NCBI RefSeq assembly: GCF_011365745.1 | Contig: NZ_JAAOBY010000001.1 | Location: forward strand, 620,001-684,000 | Origin: Flavobacterium turcicum | GTDB lineage: Bacteria > Bacteroidota > Bacteroidia > Flavobacteriales > Flavobacteriaceae | Length of the DNA: 64,000 nucleotides | Reading direction: 5' to 3' | Part shown: positions 8,795-17,399 of the stretch, in pieces | How the letters are laid out: every line of letters starts with the position of its first letter | Position numbering within the stretch: position 1 is the stretch's first letter | Notes under the pieces: model-generated | Seen by the model: the letters and a program-made list of their open reading frames with translations, nothing else | Databases searched by the model: none | Told to the model about the DNA's origin: nothing | Position numbers and translations under genes: made by a program

Positions 8795-10591
8795 ATGTCA
8801 GCAGAAGGTCACGATCACGCATTAGATCACGAACACGAACACCACCATAAAGACACTTTCATTACTAAATATATTTTTAGTATAGATCATAAAATGATTG
8901 CTAAGCAGTATTTAATTACTGGTATTTTAATGGGAGTTATAGGTGTCTCATTATCATTACTTTTTAGATTACAATTGGCTTGGCCAGAAGAATCTTTTAA
9001 AATATTTAATGTTTTATTAGGCGATAAATTTGCTCCAGATGGAGTTATGGCGAATGATATTTATCTAGCATTAGTTACTATTCACGGAACCATAATGGTT
9101 TTCTTTGTATTGACCGCTGCTTTAAGTGGTACATTTAGTAACTTGTTAATTCCACTTCAGCTTGGTGCTCGAGATATGGCTTCAGGTTTTATGAACATGG
9201 TATCTTATTGGTTGTTCTTTTTATCAAGTGTTATCATGGTTGGTTCTCTTTTTGTTGAAGCTGGACCTGCTTCTGCCGGTTGGACCATTTATCCTCCTCT
9301 AAGTGCATTGCCACAAGCTATTCCTGGTTCAGGTACTGGTATGACTTTATGGTTGGTTTCAATGGCTATTTTCATCGCTTCTTCATTAATGGGTTCTTTA
9401 AATTATGTTGTTACAGTAATTAATTTAAGAACCAAAGGGATGACAATGACAAGAATGCCGCTTACAATTTGGGCGTTTTTTGTAACTGCTATAATTGGTA
9501 TTATTTCCTTTCCAGTTTTATTATCTGCTGCTTTATTATTGATTTTCGATAGAAGTTTTGGTACTTCTTTCTTCCTATCTGATATTTATATCGCTGGTGA
9601 AGTATTACATTATCAAGGAGGTTCTCCTGTATTGTTTGAGCACTTGTTCTGGTTTCTAGGGCACCCAGAGGTTTATATCATATTATTACCTGCATTAGGA
9701 ATTACTTCTGAGGTTATTGCTACAAACTCACGTAAACCAATCTTTGGTTACAGAGCGATGATTATGTCTATTTTGGCAATTGCATTCTTGTCTACTATTG
9801 TTTGGGGACACCATATGTTTATATCTGGTATGAATCCTTTCCTTGGATCTGTATTTACCTTTACAACTCTATTGATCGCTATTCCATCCGCAGTAAAAGC
9901 ATTTAACTACATTACTACTCTGTGGAAAGGTAATTTGCAGTTAAACCCTGCAATGCTGTTTTCAATTGGTTTGGTATCTACTTTTATTACAGGAGGTTTA
10001 ACTGGAATCATTTTAGGAGATAGTACATTAGATATTAATGTTCACGATACATATTTTGTTGTTGCACACTTTCACTTGGTAATGGGTATTTCTGCATTAT
10101 ATGGTATGTTTGCTGGTATTTATCACTGGTTTCCAAGAATGTTTGGTCGTATGTTGAATAAGAACTTAGGATATGTACACTTTTGGGTAACTGCAATTTG
10201 TGCTTATGGTGTTTTCTTCCCAATGCACTTTATTGGATTAGCTGGTTTGCCAAGACGTTATTATACAAATACAAATTTCCCATTGTTTGATGACTTGCAA
10301 AATGTGAATGTTTTGATAACTATGTTTGCACTGGTTGGAGGTGCTTTCCAGTTGGTTTTCTTATACAACTTCTTTAGTAGTATTTTTTATGGTAAGAAAG
10401 CTGTTATGAATCCATGGAAATCAAACACTTTAGAGTGGACTGCACCTGTAGAACATATACATGGTAACTGGCCTGGAGAAATTCCTGAAGTTCATCGTTG
10501 GCCGTATGACTACAGTAACCCAAATCATGAGGAAGATTTTGTACCACAAAACGTTCCTATGAAAGAAGGTGAAGAAGTTTTACACCACTAA
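8795..10591 (+). CDS. coxA: Cytochrome c oxidase subunit I, A1-type heme-copper oxidase
   Basis: This 598-residue, roughly 12-helix protein is the catalytic subunit with heme a and the heme a3-CuB site. Visible ligands are TIHGT (heme a), GHPEVY (CuB His, cross-linked Tyr and the D-channel Glu that defines A1-type oxidases), WGHHMF (CuB) and HDTYFVVAHFH (hemes a3 and a). The N-terminus (residues 6-18) has seven histidines in 13 residues. It ends the act-cox operon and is followed by an intrinsic terminator. In F. johnsoniae the alternative complex III and an aa3 oxidase form a supercomplex, and this gene order suggests the same here. Subunits III and IV lie about 48 kb away in this window. 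Confidence 0.96.
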   Translation: MSAEGHDHALDHEHEHHHKDTFITKYIFSIDHKMIAKQYLITGILMGVIGVSLSLLFRLQLAWPEESFKIFNVLLGDKFAPDGVMANDIYLALVTIHGTIMVFFVLTAALSGTFSNLLIPLQLGARDMASGFMNMVSYWLFFLSSVIMVGSLFVEAGPASAGWTIYPPLSALPQAIPGSGTGMTLWLVSMAIFIASSLMGSLNYVVTVINLRTKGMTMTRMPLTIWAFFVTAIIGIISFPVLLSAALLLIFDRSFGTSFFLSDIYIAGEVLHYQGGSPVLFEHLFWFLGHPEVYIILLPALGITSEVIATNSRKPIFGYRAMIMSILAIAFLSTIVWGHHMFISGMNPFLGSVFTFTTLLIAIPSAVKAFNYITTLWKGNLQLNPAMLFSIGLVSTFITGGLTGIILGDSTLDINVHDTYFVVAHFHLVMGISALYGMFAGIYHWFPRMFGRMLNKNLGYVHFWVTAICAYGVFFPMHFIGLAGLPRRYYTNTNFPLFDDLQNVNVLITMFALVGGAFQLVFLYNFFSSIFYGKKAVMNPWKSNTLEWTAPVEHIHGNWPGEIPEVHRWPYDYSNPNHEEDFVPQNVPMKEGEEVLHH

Positions 10592-10603
10592 AAATAAATT
10601 TAA

Positions 10604-10630
10604 GCCTCTACTAAAGTAGGGGCTTTTTTT
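10604..10630 (+). terminator. Intrinsic terminator of the act-cox operon
   Basis: Arms GCCTCTAC (10604-10611) and GTAGGGGC (10616-10623) pair with one G-U wobble around a TAAA loop and are followed by seven T. It lies 12 bases after the coxA stop. Confidence 0.88.
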
Positions 10631-10691
10631 ATAGACGTAATTATTATTCTCTTTGCAGGTTGTTGTGGTTTCATTTTAGGACTCTCTTTAC

Positions 10692-10699
10692 TATCTTTG
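10692..10699 (+). promoter_or_regulatory. Putative -7 box for ruvB
   Basis: TATCTTTG matches the Bacteroidota -7 consensus TAnnTTTG exactly. It lies only 4 bases before the ruvB ATG, so a transcript from it would have almost no leader. No convincing TTG -33 element is at the usual distance. Confidence 0.45.
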
Positions 10700-10703
10700 T
10701 TGT

Positions 10704-11726
10704 ATGAACGAAAATTTAGATCCTACTTCTCGCAGTTTTAGTACTGAAGAGCTTGATATTGAAAAGAAGTTAAGGCCTCTAAGCTTTGATGATTTTTCAG
10801 GTCAAGATCAGGTACTCGAAAATCTTAAAATATTTGTGCAAGCAGCCAATCAACGCAATGAGGCGCTTGATCATACACTCTTTCATGGACCTCCAGGGCT
10901 AGGTAAAACTACACTTGCTAATATCTTAGCTAATGAATTACAAGTAGGTATCAAAATAACATCTGGTCCGGTTTTAGATAAACCTGGTGACCTTGCAGGA
11001 TTGTTGACCAATTTAGAAGAGAGAGATGTACTATTTATTGATGAAATTCATCGTTTAAGTCCGATTGTGGAAGAATATTTATATTCTGCTATGGAGGATT
11101 ATAAAATTGATATTATGATTGAGTCTGGTCCTAATGCTAGGACCGTTCAAATTAATTTGAATCCCTTTACACTTATAGGTGCAACTACGCGTTCTGGTTT
11201 ATTAACTGCTCCTATGCGTGCTCGTTTTGGTATTTCTTCCCGTTTGCAATATTATACCACTGAATTATTAACTACAATTGTGGAACGTAGCTCAGCTATT
11301 TTTCAAATGCCAATTTCGATGGAAGCTGCTATTGAAATTGCTGGTAGAAGTAGAGGCACACCCCGTATTGCAAATGCATTGTTGCGTAGGGTACGTGATT
11401 TTGCTCAAATTAAGGGCAACGGCACTATTGATATAGAAATTGCGAAATATGCGTTAAAAGCTCTTAATGTAGATGCGCATGGATTAGATGAGATGGATAA
11501 CAAAATTCTAACAACTATAATTGATAAGTTCAAAGGTGGCCCTGTTGGATTGACAACGTTGGCAACTGCTGTATCTGAGAGTAGTGAAACGATTGAAGAA
11601 GTATATGAACCTTTTTTAATTCAAGAAGGTTTTATTATGAGAACTCCACGTGGTCGAGAAGTAACTGACAAGGCCTACAAACATCTAGGGAAATTAAAAA
11701 CGAACATTCAACAAGGTTTGTTTTAA
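10704..11726 (+). CDS. ruvB: Holliday junction branch migration DNA helicase RuvB
   Basis: The 340-residue AAA+ ATPase drives branch migration with RuvA. It shows the Walker A motif GPPGLGKT near residue 64, the Walker B motif DEIH, the sensor GATTRSGLL, and a C-terminal winged-helix domain ending in the conserved RTPRGR region. Length and layout are normal for the family. ruvA is elsewhere in this window (45546), so the two partners are not co-transcribed. queG coding sequence begins about 36 bases downstream, suggesting co-transcription. Confidence 0.97.
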   Translation: MNENLDPTSRSFSTEELDIEKKLRPLSFDDFSGQDQVLENLKIFVQAANQRNEALDHTLFHGPPGLGKTTLANILANELQVGIKITSGPVLDKPGDLAGLLTNLEERDVLFIDEIHRLSPIVEEYLYSAMEDYKIDIMIESGPNARTVQINLNPFTLIGATTRSGLLTAPMRARFGISSRLQYYTTELLTTIVERSSAIFQMPISMEAAIEIAGRSRGTPRIANALLRRVRDFAQIKGNGTIDIEIAKYALKALNVDAHGLDEMDNKILTTIIDKFKGGPVGLTTLATAVSESSETIEEVYEPFLIQEGFIMRTPRGREVTDKAYKHLGKLKTNIQQGLF

Positions 11727-11762
11727 TTCTTTGAAGATTAAATAAAATATAAAGAACTTTTT

Positions 11763-12686
11763 ATTAGCACTAAATCAATACATACTTCCTTTATCAAAAC
11801 CGAAGCCAAAAGATTGGGATTTATGTCTTGTGGCATATCGAAGGCTGGTTTTTTAGAAACCGAAGCTCCTCGATTGGAGAGTTGGTTAAAATCAAATAGT
11901 CACGGTCAAATGTCTTATATGGAGAATCATTTTGACAAGCGCTTGGACCCTACGCTGTTGGTTGACGATGCAAAAAGTGTAGTGTCGTTGTTATTGAATT
12001 ATTTTCCTGAACAAAATCAAATTGAGGATACTTTTAAGATTTCAAAGTACGCTTACGGAACTGATTATCATTTGGTGATAAAAGAGAAATTAAAAGAGCT
12101 ATTGTATTCCATTAACGAGAATATAGGTGCTGTGTCTGGTAGAGCTTTTGTAGATTCGGCTCCAGTTTTAGATAAAGCTTGGGCAGCAAAAAGTGGTTTG
12201 GGTTGGATTGGTAAAAACAGTAATTTAATTACTCAAAAAGTAGGTTCTTTTTATTTTATTGCTGAATTGATTATCGATTTGGAGCTTGATTATGATAACA
12301 TTACATCGGATCATTGCGGAACTTGTACCGCCTGTATTGATAGTTGTCCCACACAAGCCATTGAAAGTCCGTATGTGGTAAACGGTAGCAAATGTATTTC
12401 CTATTATACTATTGAACTTAAGGATAACCTTCCCATTGATATGAAAGGTAAGTTCGATGATTGGGCCTTTGGTTGTGATGTTTGTCAAGATGTTTGTCCT
12501 TGGAACCGTTTTTCTAAACCACATAATGAACCGTTGTTTACTGCAAATCCAGATTTGCTCTCCATGTCAAAACAAGATTGGATCGAAATCACCGAAGAAA
12601 CATTCAGGGTGGTTTTTAAGAATTCGCCAATAAAGCGGACGAAATATGACGGATTTATAAGAAATATTAAGTTTCTGGAACAATAG
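11763..12686 (+). CDS. queG: Epoxyqueuosine reductase QueG, start codon unusual
   Basis: QueG reduces epoxyqueuosine to queuosine in the wobble base of certain tRNAs, using cobalamin and two [4Fe-4S] clusters. The C-terminal cluster motifs [11 protein letters not shown] and CDVCQDVC are present. The first canonical start in frame is TTG at 11814, but the frame is open back to 11742, and the preceding residues ([10 protein letters not shown]) match the first helix of QueG proteins. No ATG, GTG or TTG lies in this open stretch or could serve from another frame. I therefore place the start at an ATT (11763-11765), giving about 307 residues. This is an inference; a start at TTG 11814 would remove 17 residues. 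It is convergent with the LacI gene, two bases away. Confidence 0.85.
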   Translation: MSTKSIHTSFIKTEAKRLGFMSCGISKAGFLETEAPRLESWLKSNSHGQMSYMENHFDKRLDPTLLVDDAKSVVSLLLNYFPEQNQIEDTFKISKYAYGTDYHLVIKEKLKELLYSINENIGAVSGRAFVDSAPVLDKAWAAKSGLGWIGKNSNLITQKVGSFYFIAELIIDLELDYDNITSDHCGTCTACIDSCPTQAIESPYVVNGSKCISYYTIELKDNLPIDMKGKFDDWAFGCDVCQDVCPWNRFSKPHNEPLFTANPDLLSMSKQDWIEITEETFRVVFKNSPIKRTKYDGFIRNIKFLEQ

Positions 12687-12694
12687 CGCTATTG
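12681..12694. repeat. Perfect palindrome spanning both convergent stop codons
   Basis: CAATAGCGCTATTG is a perfect 14-bp palindrome. It contains the queG TAG (12684-12686) on the plus strand and the lacI TAG (12689-12691 read in reverse) on the minus strand, so each protein ends in Gln-stop within it. It could form only a tight hairpin, and no T-tract follows on either strand, so I do not call it a terminator. Confidence 0.6.
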
Positions 12695-13717
12695 CTCTTT
12701 CATAGTAGATTCTCTTTCAATTATTTTTGTGTCTAATTCAACTGTTCTAGGTTCGAACGTAAGCCCATCCTTGTGGCATACCATTTCCTCAAGTAGTAAA
12801 TTAAACGATTCAATTCCCATTTCGTGACTCGGTTGATCAACGGTGCTCAACTTTGGTGAAATCACTTGCGACATAAACCAATTGCTAAATCCTATAATTG
12901 CAATTTTTTTAGGTATCTCAATTTTTTGTTCGTTTAAATAAGCAATCACACCTACTGCTACAAGGTCTGTTACAGCAAATATTCCATCAACATCTTTATG
13001 ATCGTTCACTATTTTTTCTGCAAACTGACGTCCTTCGTCAAAGGTTACGTTTTCGCAGGTGTACACTAAATTGGCATCAAATGGAATTTGATTTTTTTCT
13101 AATGCTTTTTTGTAACCAATGTAGCGGTCAATTGCGTTTTGTGGATTTAAGGGGCCACGTATATGAGCTATCCTTTTGCATCCTTTATCGATGAGATGTT
13201 GCACTGCATCAAAAGCTGCTTTTTGATCGTTGATAACGACTTTGTTGCATTTAGAAAGCTTAGCAATTTTATCGAACATAACAAAAGGAATATTTCTATT
13301 TATAATTTCCTTAATGTGATCGTCGTTGTTTGATTCGTTAGAGAGTGACATAATAATACCGTCTACCCTTTTGTTAATCAATAGTTCTACTTGTTTTTTC
13401 TCTAATTCAAGTGTTTCATTCGATTGTAAAATAATAACCAAATATCCTTTTTTCTCTGCTTCGTCAATGATGGCATTTACTACGTTGGAAAAGAAATGAT
13501 GAACTACTTCGGGAATAATTAGTCCTATAGTTTTCGATTCTTTGGTTCTAAGATTAACGGCAAAACTATTGGGAGTATAATGCAGTTCTTGGGCAAGGGC
13601 AAGTACTGCTTTTTTTGTTTTTTCGCTTACATCTGGATAGTTTTTTAAAGCTTTTGAAACTGTAGTTATTGATATCCCAAGTTTTTCTGCTATTTCTTTC
13701 AGTGTAATATCTTTCAT
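12689..13717 (-). CDS. LacI-family transcriptional regulator (paralogue B)
   Basis: The 342-residue protein has a LacI helix-turn-helix at the N-terminus (LKEIAEKLGISITTVSKALK), the hinge helix region YTPNSFAVNLRTKES, and a periplasmic-binding-protein-like effector domain. By eye more than half of its residues match the LacI protein at 13916-14935, and the recognition helix ITTVSKALK is identical, so the two could bind related operators. Members of this family bind sugars or sugar phosphates and repress or, less often, activate catabolic genes. It lies downstream of its paralogue on the same strand, with a 198-base gap holding an inverted repeat. It is likely a regulator of the neighbouring sugar genes; its ligand is not known. 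Confidence 0.92.
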   Translation of the reverse strand: MKDITLKEIAEKLGISITTVSKALKNYPDVSEKTKKAVLALAQELHYTPNSFAVNLRTKESKTIGLIIPEVVHHFFSNVVNAIIDEAEKKGYLVIILQSNETLELEKKQVELLINKRVDGIIMSLSNESNNDDHIKEIINRNIPFVMFDKIAKLSKCNKVVINDQKAAFDAVQHLIDKGCKRIAHIRGPLNPQNAIDRYIGYKKALEKNQIPFDANLVYTCENVTFDEGRQFAEKIVNDHKDVDGIFAVTDLVAVGVIAYLNEQKIEIPKKIAIIGFSNWFMSQVISPKLSTVDQPSHEMGIESFNLLLEEMVCHKDGLTFEPRTVELDTKIIERESTMKEQ

Positions 13718-13755
13718 GATGATGCTTGTGTGGGAGATCCAAAATCAATAGTAAC

Positions 13756-13828
13756 TGCAATTGATTTTAGATTTGTGTAGTTAGTTTTTAGTTATGTAAC
13801 GGTGTTAATGATCTTTAAATCAATTGCA
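13756..13828. promoter_or_regulatory. Inverted repeat in the promoter region of LacI paralogue B
   Basis: TGCAATTGATTT (13756-13767) and its exact inverse AAATCAATTGCA (13817-13828) are 49 bases apart. The first arm also overlaps a second hairpin-like repeat, AAAATCAAT at 13741-13749 with ATTGATTTT at 13760-13768. The repeats lie 39-111 bases upstream of the LacI B start, so they may be operator half-sites for autoregulation. Confidence 0.4.
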
Positions 13829-13915
13829 ATATATTAATTTCCGGAGTGTTTTAGCTGTTAATATTGTTTTAATTAGAAGATGTAAATAATCTGATTTTTT
13901 GAATAGTGAAATAGA

Positions 13916-14935
13916 CTAGGTAGATTCTCTTTCGATTATTGATGTAGTAACTTCTATAAATTGAGGGGTAACTTTTTGATTCGCTTTCTTTGCCGCAATT
14001 TCATCAAATAAAATGGCTGCTGCTTTTTGTCCTATTTCAAATCCGGGCTGATTAATAGTTGATAGTTTTGGAGTTATAACTTCTGACATGAACCAATTAC
14101 TAAATCCTAATACCGCTATTTGATTCGGAATTTCAATCCCAGATTCGCTCAAGTATTTCATGGCCCCAATTGCGGCCATATCTGTAACGGCAAAAATGGC
14201 ATCAGTATCAGGATGCGTAGCAATTAATTGTTTGGTGTTTTCATATCCGTCTTCAAAATCTAAGTTGTTCTCGCAAGCAAACACAAGACTAGGATCATAT
14301 TTGATTTGATGATCTTCTAACGCTTTTTTATAACCCAAAAAACGATCTATGGCGTTTTGTGGCAAGTATGAACCTCGTAGGTGTGCAATTTTTTTATGCC
14401 CTTTCTTTATTAAATAAGCTACCGCATCATAAGCTGCTTTTTGATCGTTTATAGTAACTTTTGAACAAGGAACAACTTTGGCAATTTTGTCAAAAAGAAC
14501 CAATGGCGTTTTTTGTTGCAATATGGCAGTAATGTGTTTGAAATCGCCTGTTTCATTAGATAATGACATGAGTATCCCATCCACTCTTTTTTGAAGTAGC
14601 AGTTCCAGCTGTTTTTTTTCAAAACTTACTTTTTCGTTTGATTGTAAAATAATAACAAGGTAATCTCTTTTTTCGGCTTCTTCTAAAATCCCCTTGATAA
14701 CAGTTGCAAAAAAATCATGCACCAATGTTGGAATAATAAGTCCAATTGTTTTCGACTCTTTGGTTCTCAAGTTAACGGCAAAACTGTTTGGAGTATAATG
14801 TAATTGTTGCGCTAAATCAACAACCGCTTTTTTGGTTGATGCACTCACATCACTATATCCCTTTAAAGCCTTCGATACGGTTGTTATTGAGATTCCGAGT
14901 TGGTTTGCAATTTCTTTTAGCGTTGTGTTGTTCAT
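13916..14935 (-). CDS. LacI-family transcriptional regulator (paralogue A)
   Basis: The 339-residue protein has the N-terminal LacI helix-turn-helix (LKEIANQLGISITTVSKALK), the hinge YTPNSFAVNLRTKES and a sugar-binding-like effector domain. It is a close paralogue of the gene at 12689-13717, and the pair looks like a tandem duplication. It lies between that gene and the fructokinase operon, all on the minus strand, with 188 bases of non-coding DNA before the fructokinase. The palindromes CGAAAACGTTTTCG upstream of four sugar promoters in this window have the central CG and AAAACGTTTT core typical of LacI-family operators, so this protein or its paralogue is the best candidate to bind them. 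That link is inference. Confidence 0.92.
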   Translation of the reverse strand: MNNTTLKEIANQLGISITTVSKALKGYSDVSASTKKAVVDLAQQLHYTPNSFAVNLRTKESKTIGLIIPTLVHDFFATVIKGILEEAEKRDYLVIILQSNEKVSFEKKQLELLLQKRVDGILMSLSNETGDFKHITAILQQKTPLVLFDKIAKVVPCSKVTINDQKAAYDAVAYLIKKGHKKIAHLRGSYLPQNAIDRFLGYKKALEDHQIKYDPSLVFACENNLDFEDGYENTKQLIATHPDTDAIFAVTDMAAIGAMKYLSESGIEIPNQIAVLGFSNWFMSEVITPKLSTINQPGFEIGQKAAAILFDEIAAKKANQKVTPQFIEVTTSIIEREST

Positions 14936-14960
14936 AGTTATTGTCGTCCGTATAGCATTA

Positions 14961-14973
14961 TCGTTGCAAACGA
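14961..14973. promoter_or_regulatory. Palindromic operator-like site upstream of LacI paralogue A
   Basis: TCGTTGCAAACGA has symmetric outer arms TCGTT/AACGA around three central bases. It lies 26 bases upstream of the LacI A start codon, next to a weak -7-like TATATTCG on the minus strand. This fits autoregulation but differs from the CGAAAACGTTTTCG sites. Confidence 0.35.
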
Positions 14974-15123
14974 ATATACAATTTATTTATCTCCTATTAA
15001 TTTTATAAACAGTTTATGTGAATTTTTTACTAATCTTTAAAAAGTTATACTGTTTTACTGAGATTATTTTTAATAAAGATTTAATTTTGATGATTTTCCA
15101 AACCAAAGGTGATTTGATCGCTA

Positions 15124-16026
15124 TTAAATTTTGTTGTTCAAGTTAGGGTTTTGGAATGACTCAATTTCGGATACATCTAAATTTGGATTTGCACCTTCAT
15201 GAGTTGCTACCAAAGCTCCAAGAGCACATGCGAAATCAATTGCCTCTTGTGGATTTCCATCAGTTAAGAGTTTAGAAAGCAATCCTGCTAAAAAGGAATC
15301 GCCAGATCCAACAGTATCAACAACATTAATCTTATATCCGCTGTTATAGTACATTTTGTTATTGTAGTATAAAGCTGCGCCATGACTTCCTTTCGTTACG
15401 CAAATATGTTTTGTTTTAGTTTGTTCTGCAATGAAAAGTATATTTTGCTCTAAGGAATGAAATGGTGAATTCATTAAGGCGCTAATTTCATACAGTTCGT
15501 CATCGTTAAATTTTATGAAATCTGCTTGTAGCATTAATTGATCTATCACATCTTTTGTGTAGTAAGGCGCCCTTAGGTTAACGTCAAATACCGAATATTT
15601 GCTGTAATTTATTAGCTCGAAAAGGCTTTGCTTTGCGACCGCATCGCGACTTGCCAATGTGCCAAATACAAAAGCATCAGCTTTTTTTACAACATTTTCA
15701 TCTTCAGGATTGCAGGTTATTTTGTCCCAAGCCACGGGATAATTGATCGTGTAAGAGGCAGATCCTTTCTGATCTAATGTTACAATAACTTCACCTGTTT
15801 TATAAATTTGGTCTTTTTGAATGGAGTTTGTTGAAACTCCATTTTGGCTAATGTAATTGAGCATTTCAGCACCAAGTGCATCGCTGCCAATACGACTGAT
15901 AATTTGGGTTTCAATACCCAGTGAACTAAGGCGCAGTGCTACGTTTAAAGGTGCGCCACCAATTTTAGTATGTGTAGGAAACACATCAAACAATACTTCT
16001 CCAAAACAAATTACTTTTTTAGCCAT
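15124..16026 (-). CDS. PfkB-family carbohydrate kinase, probable fructokinase
   Basis: The 300-residue ribokinase-fold enzyme has the N-terminal substrate motif GGAPLNVALRL and the C-terminal DTVGSGDSFLAG with the catalytic Asp and anion hole. It probably phosphorylates fructose to fructose 6-phosphate in the cytoplasm. The proposal rests on context: it ends an operon with a GH32 fructan hydrolase and a sugar porter, which would release and import fructose. The porter stop is only 8 bases upstream of its start. Other PfkB substrates cannot be excluded from sequence alone. A second PfkB kinase lies at 36739. Confidence 0.88.
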   Translation of the reverse strand: MAKKVICFGEVLFDVFPTHTKIGGAPLNVALRLSSLGIETQIISRIGSDALGAEMLNYISQNGVSTNSIQKDQIYKTGEVIVTLDQKGSASYTINYPVAWDKITCNPEDENVVKKADAFVFGTLASRDAVAKQSLFELINYSKYSVFDVNLRAPYYTKDVIDQLMLQADFIKFNDDELYEISALMNSPFHSLEQNILFIAEQTKTKHICVTKGSHGAALYYNNKMYYNSGYKINVVDTVGSGDSFLAGLLSKLLTDGNPQEAIDFACALGALVATHEGANPNLDVSEIESFQNPNLNNKI

Positions 16027-16034
16027 AGTATTTA

Positions 16035-17357
16035 TTATTTTGATAAACTTTCAGATAATTCTTCTAGTGTTCGTCCTTTGGTTTCGGGCATCTTCGTAAA
16101 AACCCAAAGGAGTTGTAGTACCATCATCAAACAAAAGATTGCAAAAACAGTAGTTGTTCCTATTTCTTTAAATAAGAAAGGAATAAATGACGGAATTAAA
16201 GCAGCCAAAACCCAATGCACTGATGTACCAAAAGAGCTTCCAGCCGCTCGCAATTTATTTGGAAAAAGTTCAGAGATAAAAACCCAAATTACGGCCCCTT
16301 GCCCGATAGCATGTGATGCGATAAATAGGAAGAAAAATAGCGGGACAGCCATTCCTTTCCATTCGTAATGGAAAGCAGTAGTAACAAGTCCTAGTGAAAT
16401 AATATAACCTACAGAGCCAAGGTACATGAGTGTTTTTCTTCCGAAACGGTCAATTAAAGCAATTCCTATCATGGTAAATATTAAATTGATAATTCCAATT
16501 CCAATGCTGCTTAAAAACGAAGCTGATTTTTCTAGTCCGGCAAGTTCAAATATTCGAGGTGCATAATATAAGAATGCATTTATTCCTGAAAGTTGATTAA
16601 AGAAAGCAATAAAGAAGGCTAGTAGAAGTGGTTTTCTATATTTTTTCATAAAAATAGATTCGTTTTTGTCTTCTTGCTGAGTTTCTTTTTCCATCGCATC
16701 AATGGCCGTAGCAACTGCCTCGTCAGTATAAATTTGTTTTAAAATGGCTCGAGCTTTATTAACGTCCTTTTTATATTCTAAAATCCAACGCGGACTTTCA
16801 GGAATCCAAAAAATAAGCAATGTATAAATCAGCGAAGGAAAAGATTGAATGCCCAGCATCCATCGCCAAGAATTGGCACCAATATCTTGCAAGTAATAGT
16901 TGGATGTAAAAGCAATTAAGATTCCAAAAACGATATTGAATTGATAGAGCGCAACCAACTTTCCGCGATCCTTTGCAGGAGCAATTTCTGAAACATAGGT
17001 TGGCGCCGCAATAGTTGAGGCTCCTATACCAATACCACCTAAAAATCTAAAAATTGAAAACAAAAATGGGTCATTTGCAAAAGCAGTTCCAACAGAGGAA
17101 ACAAAAAATAATATACCAATAAGTAGCAGCGTATTTTTTCTGCCCAAAATATTGGTAGGAAAAGCCCCAAATACAGCTCCAATTACAGTTCCCCAGAGTG
17201 CTGATGACATCACAACTAAACCGTGGAATAAGTCACTAGAACCCCATAATTGCTGCAATTGTTTATCAGCGCCCGAAATAACAACAGTGTCAAAGCCAAA
17301 TAGGAATCCCGCAAAAGCAACAATAACAGACCAGTATAAGATTTTCTTTTGATTCAT
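16035..17357 (-). CDS. MFS sugar porter family transporter, probable fructose/hexose importer
   Basis: The 440-residue protein has about 12 membrane segments and the hallmarks of the sugar porter family: GRKNTLL and DRFGRKT in the loops after helices 2 and 8, PESPRW after helix 6 and PETKGRTLEEL after helix 12. It would import a hexose by proton symport across the inner membrane. It lies between a GH32 hydrolase (42 bases upstream) and a fructokinase (8 bases downstream), so fructose is the likely substrate. The three genes look like one operon controlled from the divergent promoter region at 19000-19160. Confidence 0.9.
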   Translation of the reverse strand: MNQKKILYWSVIVAFAGFLFGFDTVVISGADKQLQQLWGSSDLFHGLVVMSSALWGTVIGAVFGAFPTNILGRKNTLLLIGILFFVSSVGTAFANDPFLFSIFRFLGGIGIGASTIAAPTYVSEIAPAKDRGKLVALYQFNIVFGILIAFTSNYYLQDIGANSWRWMLGIQSFPSLIYTLLIFWIPESPRWILEYKKDVNKARAILKQIYTDEAVATAIDAMEKETQQEDKNESIFMKKYRKPLLLAFFIAFFNQLSGINAFLYYAPRIFELAGLEKSASFLSSIGIGIINLIFTMIGIALIDRFGRKTLMYLGSVGYIISLGLVTTAFHYEWKGMAVPLFFFLFIASHAIGQGAVIWVFISELFPNKLRAAGSSFGTSVHWVLAALIPSFIPFLFKEIGTTTVFAIFCLMMVLQLLWVFTKMPETKGRTLEELSESLSK

Positions 17358-17399
17358 GTTTTTAGTTTTAAAAAATTAATGTGTTTTTTTAAGTATAGG

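Noticed and set aside
1..10591. The alternative complex III plus aa3 oxidase cluster as a new respiratory system
   Set aside because: It matches the described F. johnsoniae supercomplex gene order and motifs; only details such as the His-rich loop are notable.
12681..12694. Palindrome at the queG/lacI end as a bidirectional terminator
   Set aside because: It has no loop and no T-tract on either strand; I list it only as a palindrome.
15970..16368. A 132-residue plus-strand frame over the fructokinase and porter genes
   Set aside because: It runs against two clearly coding genes with strong family motifs and resembles no protein family.
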